Shown here: piece by piece, positions 1-12,334 of the stretch
How positions within the stretch are numbered: the stretch's first letter is position 1
How the letters are laid out: each line of letters opens with the position of its first letter
Assembly (NCBI RefSeq): GCF_030463565.1
Contig: NC_134648.1
Location: 47,802,346 to 47,866,345, forward strand
Source of the DNA: Pelecanus crispus
Lineage: Eukaryota; Chordata; Aves; Pelecaniformes; Pelecanidae
Direction: 5' to 3'
DNA length: 64,000 bases
Made by a program: the position numbers and the translations under genes
Notes under the pieces: model-generated
Told to the model about the DNA's origin: nothing
Databases searched by the model: none
Seen by the model: only the letters and a program-made list of their open reading frames with translations

Positions 1-3000
1 AGCGCAGCTGTGCTTGCCTCATTTGGATCTTGTTTGATTAGCAGAAAAGACCTGCATCAGCCTGTCTGTCACTGGGTTTGAACGTGCTGCCTCTCACTGA
101 GCACGAGCTTACTGCCTTTCATTTCTGGGATTTCACTTCTAAATATCGAGCGGTTCCACAAATGTGTGGGTCATTTTGTCTCAGGTGTTTCTCTCCTCCC
201 AGCTGGTCGGTGACCTGGGATTATAACCATGAGCATGCACAATGCCCTGGGATGGGCCTATGGCACTGGAGCCGGCGGGGAGATAAGAGGCCAGCTTGGC
301 CGCAGTGCTCCGGCTCTGTTGCATTGCCACAGCGCATGAAGGGACGGCGCCGGCAGCAGCAGGAGCTGCGGCTGAAGAACTTTGCACTTGAATTGCTCTG
401 GGTTATGAACCCTCGCTTGTGGGGCGACAGCTGCCAGCCCGGTGCCAGGGTGCGGAGGAAGCTCTGCAATGGGTGAAGCTGCCTTTCGGACCTGTCAGCT
501 GCAAGCAGCGCACAGTTTCATCAGTGTGTGGAGCAAGGTCTGGCCGTGCCTGGTGAGCTAGCATCCGCCACGACGCAGGTGAAAGCAGCAGGCAGAGTGG
601 TGAGAACAGGTGGGAGGGCTCGACAGCGTCATCCGCAGTAATTGGTGGCCCATGGCATGCGGCTGCACGACCACGAGATGCCGGGATGTCTCTGCTTGCA
701 GTGTTTATTCTTTAGGATGTCCCTGTCACACACCCAGCTGCTGTGATTATTAATTGCTATTTATACTTTGCTTTGGGTATGTGCTGCATTTTAAAGACCA
801 GCAGAGGTGGGAACCCTGCCCTCCTGGAGGCTCCCAGGCTAGGTGGGAGGGCGATAGCTGCAGTCTGTCTTGGGGGGAGCTCAGGCCCCCTGGATAACGT
901 GCTAGAGGCCTTTCCTCCACCCCCTGCTCCCTGGCCACATCAAGAGAGGGGGCAGGCCCCCACCACTGGTTTATAAACCCCCTTTCCTGCTTCTCCATCC
1001 TGTTTGCTCCTGAGCCCTGCAGCCCCTGCCCTGGGGCCAGGCGGATGGAGGGGGTCCCTCGTGCCGTGCTGGCAGTGCACGTGGTGGGGGACACTGGGAA
1101 CAGCGGGTGTGCAAGGTCTGTGCAGGGGGAATTGCACTAATGCCCCTGGAGCCTGTCTGTGAAGTCTGTGCTGCAACGGGTGTTCAGGCTATTGCATGGA
1201 TCCTCTGATGGCATGGGCAGGGCGCTTGGCCAGGCAGTGATGGCTTCTCAGTGCAGAGGGGTATTTTACAGTGAGGAGCTATTTTTTGGTGCCCACGGCA
1301 GCGTACCTCGCGTGCCAGCCCTGCTGCTGGACTCTGTCCCCCAGGTCTCCTTCCCACCTACCCCAGCAGCCCCTGGTTAGCTGGAGGCAGAGGTCTGTCA
1401 CAGTGTGTGCCCAGAGAGGGAACGTGGAACCACGCTGTGGTCGGTGCTGCTGACAGAGGGTGGGTCGGGGCTGTGACGCAGCTGCCAAAGGGCCACACTG
1501 CTGGCATGAACTTTCCCCTGGTGAGCGGCCAAATTTAGGCACAGCTGTCTGCTGCCCCTGAAGCGGGTTTTGGCTGTGCGGGTTGCACCGGCCCACACAC
1601 TTCAGGCGCTTCTCTGCTGTGGTTTTCCAAGTCCAGGCTCAGTCACAAAGCTCAGCTGAAGGAAGGGTGTGAAAGCAGGGCCAAGTTCCCATGCTGCACT
1701 CTGGGGCCGGGGAGCTCGCTGCTCCCTTGTAAGCCCGGGAGCTGCAAGCTTTCCCACCTCCCTGCTTGGTGGGAGGACAGGCAGGGGCCAGGCAGGTGGA
1801 GGGGTCCCACTGGTACCCAGGACAAGATCCTTGTTGGATGGGTGCTCTCCTTCTGCCCTGCCAGCGCCATTGTGGTGCCCAAGCAGTGGCAGTGGCCATG
1901 GCCTCTTCTGTCTGGCCAGGCATCTGGGAAGAGCCAGCTCCCTGCCGGTGGTGGTCAGCAGCCACCTCTTCCTTGCCAGCACAGGGCCCAGCCATGCCGT
2001 GGGCTTGTCTGGAGCAGGGGGAAAGGGTCGTGCTGGGATGGGGGACCCTTACCCCTGGGCTGGGGAGAATCCCAGTCCCCACAGTGGTGCATCCCTACAG
2101 CTGAGGCCCAGCCGAGCACCGCCAGAGCCCGGCAAAACCCTGCTGGCCCTGGCTGTACAGGTTTAATAATATTGTAGTGATCAATGGACTCATGGTCCGT
2201 TCCTCAGATTGCGCTACTTTGGAAGGGCCAAATGCCTCTGCCTGTTCCGGGCTGGTGAGGGGGGCAAGGAACCTTCGTCAGGCTCTGGCGGCACACTGGT
2301 GAGGGCAACCCCGTCACCCGGGCGGGAGGGTTCATGCTCTGACTCTGTTTTGTCCCTGCGGTACCGCTTGCTTCCTTTTTTTTTTTTCTCACACATGCTG
2401 CGGTAAAACGTGTGCGCCCCGCGTTTGGAGCAAACAACAAACCCACGTCATGTGTTTTCGCTTTCTCTGTTTCCTTGCCTCCACGTGTTAGAAATCTGCA
2501 GCGTCCGTGCACTTTCCGTTTGGTACAAACAGAGCACGCTCGGTCACCAGCGGCGATGGCAACAGGTGGTTTGCATGGGCGCCACAAAAATATTTTGGGC
2601 TTTGGTGAAGTGGGTCCCCCTCCCTGATTTCCAGACGCTTTTTTCAGGGGGGGCAGTTTGTTAGACAGCAGCAGGGCTAAGCAGGGATTTTCTGAAACGT
2701 ACCTAGCAAACGTCTGGGACTTTAAACAGTGTTGGAAGCTCTTTCCCATGCTGGGCACCAGTGTGTCAACCCAGGTCCTGCTGGGGATGTGGCCACAGAG
2801 GTTCGGCCTGTCACTTGGCCGCTGGCAGGGATGGCAGGGTTACGGCTTTGCTAATTTTCTGGCACATCCCTCCTCCAGGCAGTGCTGAGGGGGAACCTCC
2901 TTGCCTGCAGCCTGGGGCTGCTGAAGAGACCATGCTCGCCCCACTGCTTCGGCAGCTGGCTTGGGGGGGACGCTGGCCAGGGCGAGGAGCCCGTGGCAGC

Positions 3001-3700
3001 CCAGGGACCTGGGGTGGCCGACGCTTGCCCCGAGAGGGGCTAGCGTACGGGACGGCGCTGAGCTGGCAAGAGGCAGCGCTGGCCCCCGCGGGTCCTTCCC
3101 AGGGAGCGGTGCGGGCCGTGAGCTGTGGCAGTCCTTGGCTATCCCCTCCGCTCTGACGGGCAGCTCAGAAATAGCAGCTGGCCCAGTTCTCCCGCCCCCG
3201 TGGCCCAGATCTCTAAGAACTGAGGTTGCTCGCGCAGCAACAGCAACAGCATCAGGCGCTGCATTTAGCCCATGAGCTCAAACAGCGGGAGAGGCTGCCA
3301 GCAGGATCCCAGCCTGGCTGGGTGACGCTCCTGCTTGGAGACTGCGCTGCAGGCTCTGTTTGTTGCTGTAAACACGCTCGCTGCTGCAGCTTCCCTGTTA
3401 CTATCTATAGCCGCGATCTCTTGGCTCCCGTGCAAGGCGAGTCTGCGGTCTGGCTCCCAGCTTAGCCTGACCTGAGCCAGGGCTGCCTGACATCCCCGTC
3501 GTGGGTGGGTGTCTCCGGGCTTCGCTGCAACAAGGATCAAAACAAAACCCAAACTGGAGGAAAGGACGAGCCTCACCCCTCGCTCCTCGCCGGTGGTTTC
3601 CCGGTGGCCCCCTGCCCGTGCCCTTGGCAGGTGTCCCAGCACCCCTGAGCGCTGCTCCCACGCTCTCCCAACCTTGCCCGGGGGGCTGCGGCCCCGCAGG
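1..3700. other. Intergenic DNA upstream of FOS
   Basis: No exon with a recognisable protein was found here. The open frames between 1669 and 2166 and around 2204-2758 overlap on both strands, start at arbitrary ATGs and lack family signatures, so they are treated as chance. Two stretches look regulatory rather than neutral. One is about 2400-2610, with an ACGTCA half-CRE, an RFX-like half site GATGGCAAC and the AT-rich core AAAAATATTTT. The other is about 3220-3420, with AGCAAC/GTTGCT inverted repeats and forkhead-like TGTTTG and TGTAAACA. In other vertebrates the gene 5' of FOS is TMED10; none of it is visible here. Confidence 0.6.
3225..3247. promoter_or_regulatory. GTTGCT/AGCAAC inverted repeat with a second AGCAAC copy
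   Basis: GTTGCT (3225-3230) is separated by five bases from its exact reverse complement AGCAAC (3236-3241), and AGCAAC is repeated at 3242-3247. The half sites resemble RFX X-box halves (GTTGCC/GGCAAC) with one change each. The site lies about 1.2 kb upstream of the FOS start region, just outside the CpG island. Binding is inference; the symmetry is directly visible. Confidence 0.3.
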
Positions 3701-4123
3701 CTGCCCTGGCAGGGCTTCCCGGCGCCCCGTGCCACGGCCCTCGCTCTCGCCTATTGCTCCGCGGACGTAATGGACGAGTCAGTAGTGCCACACGAGCGGG
3801 GCGGGCTGCTGGCTGCGGGGAAGGGCCCCGCGCCCCGCTGTGGGCAGACCCCGCTCGGTGCCGCGGACGGGGCTGTGCCCGCGGCGCAAAGCGCCCGCCC
3901 GCCCGCCCGCTGCGGGGCCCGGGCTGCCGCCGCCGCCGCCGCCTGCCCGGGAGCGCCGCGCCGCCGGCGGGGAGGGGGTCACCTGCGGCGGGACGGCGGC
4001 GGCGGGGGCAGCGCCGGGGCCCTCGGCGGGGTCTCGCCACGCGTGGGGGAGGGAGGGGCCGCCGCGCCCCGCCCCGCCCCGTCCCGCGCGCCGCCCGCCG
4101 CACTTGGCTGCAGCCTGGAGCGC

Positions 4124-4132
4124 TTCCCGTCA
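4124..4132 (+). promoter_or_regulatory. FOS: SIE-like STAT site of the FOS promoter
   Basis: TTCCCGTCA matches the core of the sis-inducible element that binds STAT1/STAT3 upstream of the SRE in mammalian FOS. It sits about 28 bp 5' of the SRE, as in the known promoter, and about 340 bp before the expected start site. The match and spacing are seen directly; STAT binding is known for the family. Confidence 0.65.
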
Positions 4133-4148
4133 GTCACGCCCCCTCGCA

Positions 4149-4182
4149 CAGGATGTATCCCATATAAGGATATCTGCGTCAG
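4149..4182 (+). promoter_or_regulatory. FOS: Serum response element (ETS site, CArG box, FAP/AP-1-like site)
   Basis: The element has the three classical parts in order: the ternary-complex-factor half site CAGGATGT (4149-4156), the perfect CArG box CCATATAAGG (4160-4169) and the FAP site TGCGTCAG (4175-4182). SRF binds the CArG box with ELK-type ETS partners and drives fast induction by growth factor and MAPK signals. Its position is about 300 bp upstream of the TATA-predicted start, as in mammalian FOS. This block and the TATA box are the strongest non-coding evidence that the FOS promoter is complete here. Confidence 0.92.
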
Positions 4183-4413
4183 TGGGTTCCCGAGCCCGGC
4201 CGTACCACTCCGCGCGGGGGGGGGAAACCCCGCCGCCGCTTCCCCCCCGCGCCGCCCGCGGGGCTCTCCCCGCCCCGGCCGCCGCCTCTCGCCCCTCCTC
4301 GCGGCTTCCTTCCGCGGGAGGCGGCGGCGGGCGGCGCGCGGGGCGGCCCCGGGGGCGGCGCGGGGCGGGCGCGGGGCGGGCGGCCCCCCGCGGGCGCGGG
4401 TGGTGCGTCCCCA

Positions 4414-4420
4414 GTGACGG
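4414..4420 (+). promoter_or_regulatory. FOS: Degenerate proximal CRE-like half site
   Basis: GTGACGG keeps the TGACG half of a cAMP response element 12 bp upstream of the TATA box. Mammalian FOS has a CREB/ATF site in this area reading TGACGTTT; here the second half is lost. It may still bind weakly, but the full CRE-like site in intron 1 could compensate. Confidence 0.4.
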
Positions 4421-4431
4421 AGGCGGGAGGG

Positions 4432-4438
4432 TATAAAA
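4432..4438 (+). promoter_or_regulatory. FOS: FOS TATA box
   Basis: TATAAAA stands in a GC-rich surround 180 bp before the start codon. By usual spacing transcription should start near 4460-4464, giving a 5' UTR of about 150 nt, close to that of mammalian FOS. Confidence 0.9.
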
Positions 4439-4461
4439 GGGAGGCGCCGCGCGGTACTCAG

Positions 4462-4611
4462 CAGCAGAGGCAGCCCCGGCGGCGGAGCGGAGAGACGCGC
4501 GGCGCGGACCGGACAGAGGGACGCACGCAGCCGGCCCCCTCCTCGCCTCCTCCCCAAGGGCGCTCCGCTATCACCGCACCGCACCGCCGGCTTAGCGCGC
4601 ACCGAGCCGAC
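4462..4611 (+). other. FOS: FOS 5' UTR (start inferred from TATA)
   Basis: The stretch between the predicted start site and the first ATG is GC- and purine-rich, has no upstream ATG, and joins directly to the coding part of exon 1. The left boundary is inferred from TATA spacing and may be off by several bases. Confidence 0.6.
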
Positions 4612-6435
<1,824 letters not shown>

Positions 6436-7040
6436 GGGGCTCCAGCATTGACTGACCTGCCGGACCCCCTCCCCTGCCCGCACACCCCCACGGACTCACC
6501 GCTGCGCCCCATGGGGCTCCCTGGGCCCGGGGAGGGCCCCGCCGCCGCCACCCCCCCGTCTGGCCTGGTGCCCCGGGGCCTGGCAGAGCGCCCCGCACCG
6601 AGGCCTCGTACCTCTTCCAGAGATGTAGCAAATCGCATGGAGTTTGTCTCGTCCCCAATGGCCCATCCATGAGAGCTGGTAGTCTGTAGCATGTCCCACA
6701 TGGCTGGGTAGGTGACTCCCTCCCCTCCTTAGTATCACTAGCATTAACTAATTAATCTCTTGGTTTTAAATGATTGGAATTTAACCTGGTGCTGGGTATC
6801 TCCAACTCGTATCTAGTGCAGCTGATTAACAATAACTACTGTGTTCCTGGCAATATCGTGTTCTGATGACTTAGCAATGACCCATCTTACGTGGGGGGAA
6901 AGAGACTCTATTTTATTTTCTAGTAGGTAGATAAATAGCTATATCCATGTACTGTAGTTCTACATTGATGTTCATTGTAACTTTACTGATCATGCGTTGT
7001 TGAGGTGGTCTGAATGTTCTGACATAAGTTTTCCATGAAA

Positions 7041-7113
7041 ACGTTTTTATTGTGTTTTTAATTTATTTATTAAGATGGATTCTCAGATATTTATATTTTT
7101 ATTTTATTTTTTT
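7041..7113 (+). promoter_or_regulatory. FOS: FOS AU-rich mRNA instability element
   Basis: Overlapping ATTTA pentamers at 7061-7072 (ATTTATTTATTA) are followed by ATATTTATA (7087-7095) and a long U-rich tract to 7113. This is the class I AU-rich element layout of c-fos mRNA, which recruits decay factors of the TTP/AUF1/HuR type and makes the transcript short-lived. Confidence 0.9.
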
Positions 7114-7200
7114 CTACCTTGAGGTCTTTTTTGACATGTGGAAAGTGAATTTGGATGAAACTTAAGCATTGTTTGCTTATTATTGTTCAGAGACATTGTC

Positions 7201-7206
7201 AATAAA
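7201..7206 (+). terminator. FOS: FOS polyadenylation signal
   Basis: AATAAA is followed within about 30 bases by the G/U-containing stretch around 7223-7243. Cleavage is expected near 7218-7228. It is the only canonical signal at the end of the AT-rich 3' UTR. Confidence 0.85.
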
Positions 7207-7229
7207 AGCATTTAAGTTGACTGCTGGAG

Positions 7230-9490
7230 CTGTCCTTGCGTTACCTCTCGCATCGCGTCCCTGTGACCCTAAAGGGGTTCCCTGGCCTCTAATCTAGGCT
7301 GGGCTTTATAAACTGCAGGCCAGTGCTAGCTGCCTGAGGCATGGGGCGCATCAGGGTTGGAATACCCTTAAGGCCAGACCCATCCTTGCCCTGGTGTCAG
7401 GGCTGGCTGCAGTTATGCCCTTCCCACCCACCCTGCTGGGGACAAGCTGGAGGCCTCACTGGAAAGGAGGTAAAAAGGGCAGGAGAGTTCATGGCTCTGA
7501 ACTGGGAAGGCCATCTCCAGGCTGGGTCCACCTGATCATTTGCATGTGCCTAACAGCCCAGCTTCCTCCTGCCTGGGGAGGAGAGGACAGGCACCCTGGC
7601 TCCAGCTGCCCCCAGATTTGGTCTGGCACCTCTGGGAGCAGCTGCAGAGTATTGCCTCCTGGCCACGAGGGGAGGAGAGATGCTCACATACTTTCTTCTC
7701 GCTTTGGGCTGAGTGGTATAAGCAGAACATTGGCCCTTCCCTTGCCCCTTGTTTCCTACTAAAGCTAGGCCAGTCCTTGAATGAATAAGAGTTAGGGCAA
7801 ATAGCCCCTGTGCTCTGGGAATGTGCTCCCTCCCTGGTGTCTGTGGAATGTGGCCTCACCTTCCTGAGTTTGTTTAGAGGGGCTGCTACCCTCTGTCACT
7901 CCTGCTCTTGCACAGTGACGTGTTTTGCTCTGGTGGGACAGCAGCTGGGGTGGGTTGCCCTGCATGCAGAGCACTACCCTGCTCCCTCCCTAATGCTCAC
8001 ACACAAAGAGCCCCACGAGAGCAGCAAGACCCCCCCGATGGCCTCCCACCCTGTCACTCCAGCTCTTGAGAACTCCTTTCCCAAGGTGGAGGCAAAGATG
8101 CCACCTGTGCTGGCACGCGTGTCCAGCTGAAGGCCACCTTGACACCGTGCTCCCAGGCAACCTCTGCAGGCTGGAGGTTTCTCTGGCGTTCAGGGTTGGG
8201 TTTGTGTAACTCTGCATTTCCTGGTCACTGCGGCAGGCTCTGCTTTCTTCACCCCTTCCCTAATCAGAACACGCACAGGATGTATCTCATCTCAGTAGCA
8301 CATATTGCAGCTTCACGGCTTGCTCAACAAGGCCTGCCCTGTGCAAAAGCAAATATTACACGCGCGGCTTCCCGTCTTTCAACATTAAGCTGCAGGCAGC
8401 GCTGACAACTGATGAAGAATGACCCCAGTTGCTACTGAGATGCCACCCACCGACAAGCAACTACTTTCACATCACCACTTGAGTTTACAAGGGCAACACC
8501 CAGGCGCAGCAAATGCACAGTAGCGCTGACCCCTGAAGCAGTCGTGTAGGTGTAGATGCAAGAGAGTGGGACTGACGTGACAAGTAACCCCGTGAAGTCA
8601 GTAAATCTGGAATCACAACGTGCCTTCTGCTGAAAAACTATCAGGTTCAGAGCTGGAGAATTCAGAGGCCTCGGAGAGCCCACATGTGCTGTTGAAATCA
8701 CCAGACGTTGAGCAGAGAGGCAGAAAGCAGCAGGGGTCTATAGAGTCCCAGAATACCATCCAGTCCCCTCAACACAGGTGGAGTGATCCTGCCCCCATTA
8801 TCTCTCATGATCACTGGACAGGTTAAAGCGAAATCTAGTGCCGAATTCTGAGAGACAGCAGTCCTGCAGCCCAACTGAGGCTTTTCTTTCTAACAGCAGT
8901 GACACTAAGTGCCAAGCGTGTCAGCTTTTGAATTTGTTGCGCCATGTCAAACTCAGGGGTGCCACTACATGAGGCACGTTACAGTTAACTCCAGGCCCCA
9001 GCCCTACTCTTTGCCTTCAGCCTAGGATGATCCAGGATTCAGGATGCGCTAGATAAAACTTATGGCGTGTCATGGATATGATTTATCTGCTTCCTAGCAT
9101 TTGAGAGCTCTGGAGTGAAATCTCACTTAAATCAGTGGGAATCTTGCCACTAACTTCAACAGAGCCATGAGAGGGAGTAATGCAGCAATCTCTGCTTGGA
9201 ACGGATTACATGCATGTGCCTCAATTATAAGCCGTATCTGATACATCACACAGATATCGGTACAAAGCTTTGTGAAACAAAACAATGGAACGAGATAAGA
9301 CAAGCAGGTAACGCTTGCATTATCTCTGACGCCTCCTGTGCTCCCGATCCCATTGAGGGCATTACTGTAATTAATTCTTAGAAACGAGACTGCCACACAA
9401 CGCAAGGAATAGTGGAACTGTTATTATGAATTACAGAACGCAGAGCTGTAAAACAACATGAAGAGGCTTAAACACGTTTGTAGTGGAATA
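7230..9490. other. Intergenic DNA 3' of FOS
   Basis: No gene was recognised. Open frames at 7341-8130 and 8139-8826 overlap across frames and strands and have no domain signature. The only structured part I can name is the possible old dispersed repeat at 9085-9180. Confidence 0.6.
9085..9180. repeat. Possible relic of an ancient amniote dispersed repeat
   Basis: The stretch with GGAGTGAAATC, then TCAGTGGGAATCTTGCC and ACTTCAACAGAGCC resembles a high-copy amniote repeat I know from turtle and crocodile DNA, whose core reads like two inward copies of a TGAAGTCAATGGG-type half. The match is from memory and divergent, so the family name is left open. Confidence 0.35.
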
Positions 9491-9964
9491 AAGAAGGGCT
9501 GCACAGCAAAGCGGCGCCGGATGCAGGAGGGTGCTGCGGTGCTGAGCGAAGCCGCAGCCCCGGCAGCCCTGCACACCCCGCTCGCCCCTCGCCTCCGGCG
9601 CTCCTGCCGCGGGCCGCGGCCCCTCTCCCCCGCAGGCCCGGGGGCCGGGCGCAGGGGCCCGAGCTGGCACCGCTGCCGATACCTGACATCACCGCGGAGC
9701 TTCCCAGCGCCGGGCCGGCCCCAGCCGCGACCCCGCGGGGCTCTCTCAGGGAGCCGGGGGAACGGCGGGCGGCGGAGAGGCCCGGAGCGGGGCTGAGGGG
9801 GGCCTTCCCCGGGACCCTGCGCGCTGGCCCGGGGCCGTGGGGTCGCAGCTCCCGGGCCCGCCCCGCCGCAGCCACAGCCGCCCTCCCCTCGGGCGGCCGG
9901 TGAGGTCGCCCGGGCCTCACCGCCCTCCCCGGCCCGGTCGGCGCTGCGGGGGCCGCCGCCGCCA

Positions 9965-10011
9965 CCTCCTCCTCCTCTTCTTATTCTTCTTCTTCTTCTT
10001 CTTCCTCCTCC
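9965..10011. repeat. (CTT/CCT)n microsatellite
   Basis: Imperfect CCT and CTT triplets run for about 47 bases inside the CpG island. The strand is pure pyrimidine apart from one A. It explains the poly-Glu and poly-Phe/Leu stretches in overlapping open frames, which are not credible proteins. Confidence 0.9.
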
Positions 10012-10110
10012 GCCGCCGCGGGCCGCGCCGAGCCCCACCGCGCCTGCGCGCCCGCCGCCCTGTTTACTGTTTGGTTGCCAGGGCGCCGCGCGGCGGGCGC
10101 GTCAGGGACG

Positions 10111-10184
10111 TGACGTCCCGCTCCCCGCGGAGACGCTACGAGCCAACGCCATGACGCAAGTACTTCCGCCGTGCCCATATATGG
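10111..10184. promoter_or_regulatory. CRE / ETS / CArG cluster (SRE-like module)
   Basis: In order: CRE-like TGACGTCC (10111-10118), TGACGCAA (10152-10159), ETS half site ACTTCCG (10161-10168) and CArG box CCATATATGG (10175-10184). ETS and CArG are six bases apart, suitable for an SRF/ELK ternary complex as in EGR1 and FOS promoters. The TATATGG inside the CArG box could also serve as a weak TATA. Factor binding is inferred from motif identity and arrangement. Confidence 0.65.
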
Positions 10185-10484
10185 CAAAGCGGCCGGTGCC
10201 CTTCTTCCCGTGGCGGGCGATGGGCGTCGGTTGGCGCGTGCGGCTCTGCGGCGGGAAGGTTCCGGAAGGGGGGGGCGGCGGCGGGGCGCGCGCGAGGGCC
10301 GGGCCGTTGGCCCAGCGGCCGGCGCGCGGGGCGGGCGGCCATGTTCCTCTGCCTCGCCCGGGCCCGGCCCGGCCCTCGCAGCGTCCCCACAGCCGGGCCC
10401 GGCGTTCAGCGCCTTGCTCAGCCCGGCGAAGGCGCCGAGCCCCTCGCAGGTGGGCGCCTGTGGCGGGCTGACGGGGCTGCGTGG

Positions 10485-11084
10485 GCTCTGGTCCCCTCTG
10501 GGGGGAGCGAGGTGTCAGGAGGGGGAAGGGGAGCTTCCCTGGCTCCCCGTGGTGCTGGGTGCCGGATCCCAGGCGGGTTCACCGTAACAGCTTGTAGCTC
10601 TCGCAGGCCTTAGCTAGGCTTCCCTAGCGTCACCGCTCCACCTGCAATCTCCATGATCAGCTCTTAGCAGGAAGAACTGACCGGTGACGGTGGAAAATCA
10701 AAGGCGATACAATTCGACTTAACATAAAAAATGCATAACAACAATTAGCTCTTATTTCCATATGGAATTAGGTGAAAGAAAATAATTACCCTTTTTTTTT
10801 GGTGTTTTTTTTTTACTGCACTTGCAATACAAGAGCTACCCTGTGAAACCTGACTCCAGTGTAGCAGGTGACCAGGCACCTGTATCCTTGAACACTTGTT
10901 CTGCTGGTTCTCTTGTCATTTGTTTTGTTGTTACTTTGCCAATAAATCTGACTCTTCGGCTTTCGGTCAAAATAGAACAGGAAGCCTGCCAAAAAAGTTG
11001 TCAGAGCCGGTGGACAGTCAAAAATAAACGGGTTGTTCAGAGGAGGTAAGGTTCTAGAAAAAAATTAAATTACTATTTTGTTCT
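10485..11084. other. Intergenic DNA between the CpG island and an old CR1
   Basis: AT content rises and T-runs occur at 10791-10815. The 75-codon open frame at 10822-11049 has no recognisable family and contains low-complexity sequence. AATAAA at 10940 has no supporting upstream gene. Part of this stretch may be an unrecognisable 5' extension of the CR1 copy to the right. Confidence 0.5.
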
Positions 11085-12330
11085 GTGCTCACTGTAGAGG
11101 GACTTAAGAAGATTTCTGTGCTTGTACTTGATTTTGTGAAAGATTTATCAGAGGGTATGTCTCAAGCAGAAGTGTCTGTAGAAAAGGTTATGAAACAAAT
11201 AGCTAAAATAAAAAGCGCTGAACAGTTGGACTGCATGATACTCATCCAAGAGTTCTAAGAGAAGTCAAGATTTAAATAGCTGAGCTGCTTACTAATGGTT
11301 TTGTGTAACATTGCATTTAGAAGCGCTTTGATAACAGAGAATGGGAAGATAGTTAATATGCCAATTAAAAAAAAAGTGGATAGAAAAGTTCTGGAGAGCT
11401 GCTGAGCAATGAGCCTGTTATCTGTACCAGGCAAGTTAATGAAAACTGTTTAAAAAAAGATGAACTAGTGGGTGCAGGGAAAAAATGTGTATCAGGGAAG
11501 CTGGCAGAGCTTTCCTAAAGAGAAATGGCCTCACACATTGTCTGGAGTCCAGTGAGGAGTCGGCAAGGCATGTGGAGAGTAGAGATTCAGCTGATGTCCT
11601 CTGCTTGGGTTTCTAAAAAGCATTCAACAAACTATCAGCAAAAGCTTCTGAAGAAACTGGAATAACTACTCATGTGGGTAGTTGACACTGGGTTAAAGAC
11701 AAGTCACTGTAAGGCAGAGCAAAAAGGTTTTCTCGGTGGAAGGAGTCAGTATGTGAAGTTCCACAAGGATCTGAATTGGAGCCTGTGATCCGAGAGGAAC
11801 TTTAGTAAAATGTTGCAATACAAAGCGAGTGGGTGATGCAATTTCATGTACATAAATGTAAAGTGTTTTAAATGGGAGATAACCAATCCTAACTTCAAAT
11901 ATACAGGAAGAGCCTAGAAGCTGATTTATCACTTAGGAACAAGGTCTTGGCATAATAATAGTTCTGTAAAAAATCTCAGCTCAAGGCTTGGTAAATGAGC
12001 AAATCAAATGTTGGTAAGAGGTAAGGAGGTAAGAAAGAAGAGCTAGAGAACAAAGCAGAGAGCATCATTATGGCGCGGGGTGAATCTGTGGTGTGCCGGT
12101 GCTTTGAATGCTCTGTACGGTTCTGATCTTATCTTCAGAAGGACATAGAGCACTGTAAGAGGTGCAAGAAGTAAAGAGGTGTTCTGAGGTGTGGAACAGC
12201 TGCTGGGTGAGAATCAGGTAAATGAACTAGGACTCTTCAGCCTTACAGAGACACGAGTGAGGGCAGGTTTCTTTCAACATAAGAATGATGTGCATCAAAT
12301 GAAACTTGGGGAAAACGTGGGATAAAACCA
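11085..12330 (+). mobile_element. Old, degraded CR1 LINE (reverse transcriptase region to near 3' end)
   Basis: Conserved CR1 ORF2 blocks are readable in order in shifting frames. DTHPRVLREVK at 11237 corresponds to the DGIHPRVLREL block, the ANVTPIFKK-type block follows near 11355, EVPQGSELEP is at 11755-11784 (GVPQGSVLGP block), and ELGLFSL is at 12224-12244 near the C terminus. Many stops and frameshifts lie between them, so the copy is dead and much older than the one at 24.4 kb. The terminal octamer repeat is not clear. Ends are approximate. Confidence 0.8.
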
Positions 12331-12334
12331 AACT

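Larger units (their letters stand above)
6436..7222 (+). other. FOS: FOS 3' UTR
   Basis: About 790 bases follow the TGA. The first 200 are GC-rich; the rest is AT-rich and carries the AU-rich element and the poly(A) signal. The length and composition shift match the c-fos message. The 3' end is inferred from AATAAA at 7201. Confidence 0.85.
9500..10480. promoter_or_regulatory. CpG island 3' of FOS with CRE, ETS and CArG motifs
   Basis: A CpG-rich, GC-rich block of about 1 kb lies 2.3 kb beyond the FOS poly(A) signal. Its right half contains TGACGTCC (10111-10118), TGACGCAA, an ETS-type ACTTCCG and a perfect CArG box CCATATATGG, all within about 75 bp. TGACATCA is at 9684-9691. No protein family is recognisable in its open frames. 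It could be an activity-regulated enhancer of FOS, the promoter of a non-coding transcript, or a distal alternative promoter of JDP2. A possible first exon would end at the donor CAG/GTGGGC (10449/10450). Confidence 0.75.

Noticed and set aside
3509-4436. 302-codon frame and its neighbours upstream of FOS
   Set aside because: They run through the FOS promoter, including SIE and SRE, and are low-complexity products of GC-rich sequence.
10940-10945. AATAAA as the 3' end of a transcript from the 10 kb island
   Set aside because: No supporting exon structure or downstream element was seen, and such hexamers are common in AT-rich DNA.
10822-11272. Apparent small gene with helical protein (reads such as SEGMSQAEVSVEKVMKQIAK)
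   Set aside because: The continuation reads DTHPRVLREVK, a CR1 ORF2 block, followed in order by further CR1 blocks, so the right part is a decayed LINE. The left part has no family signature.
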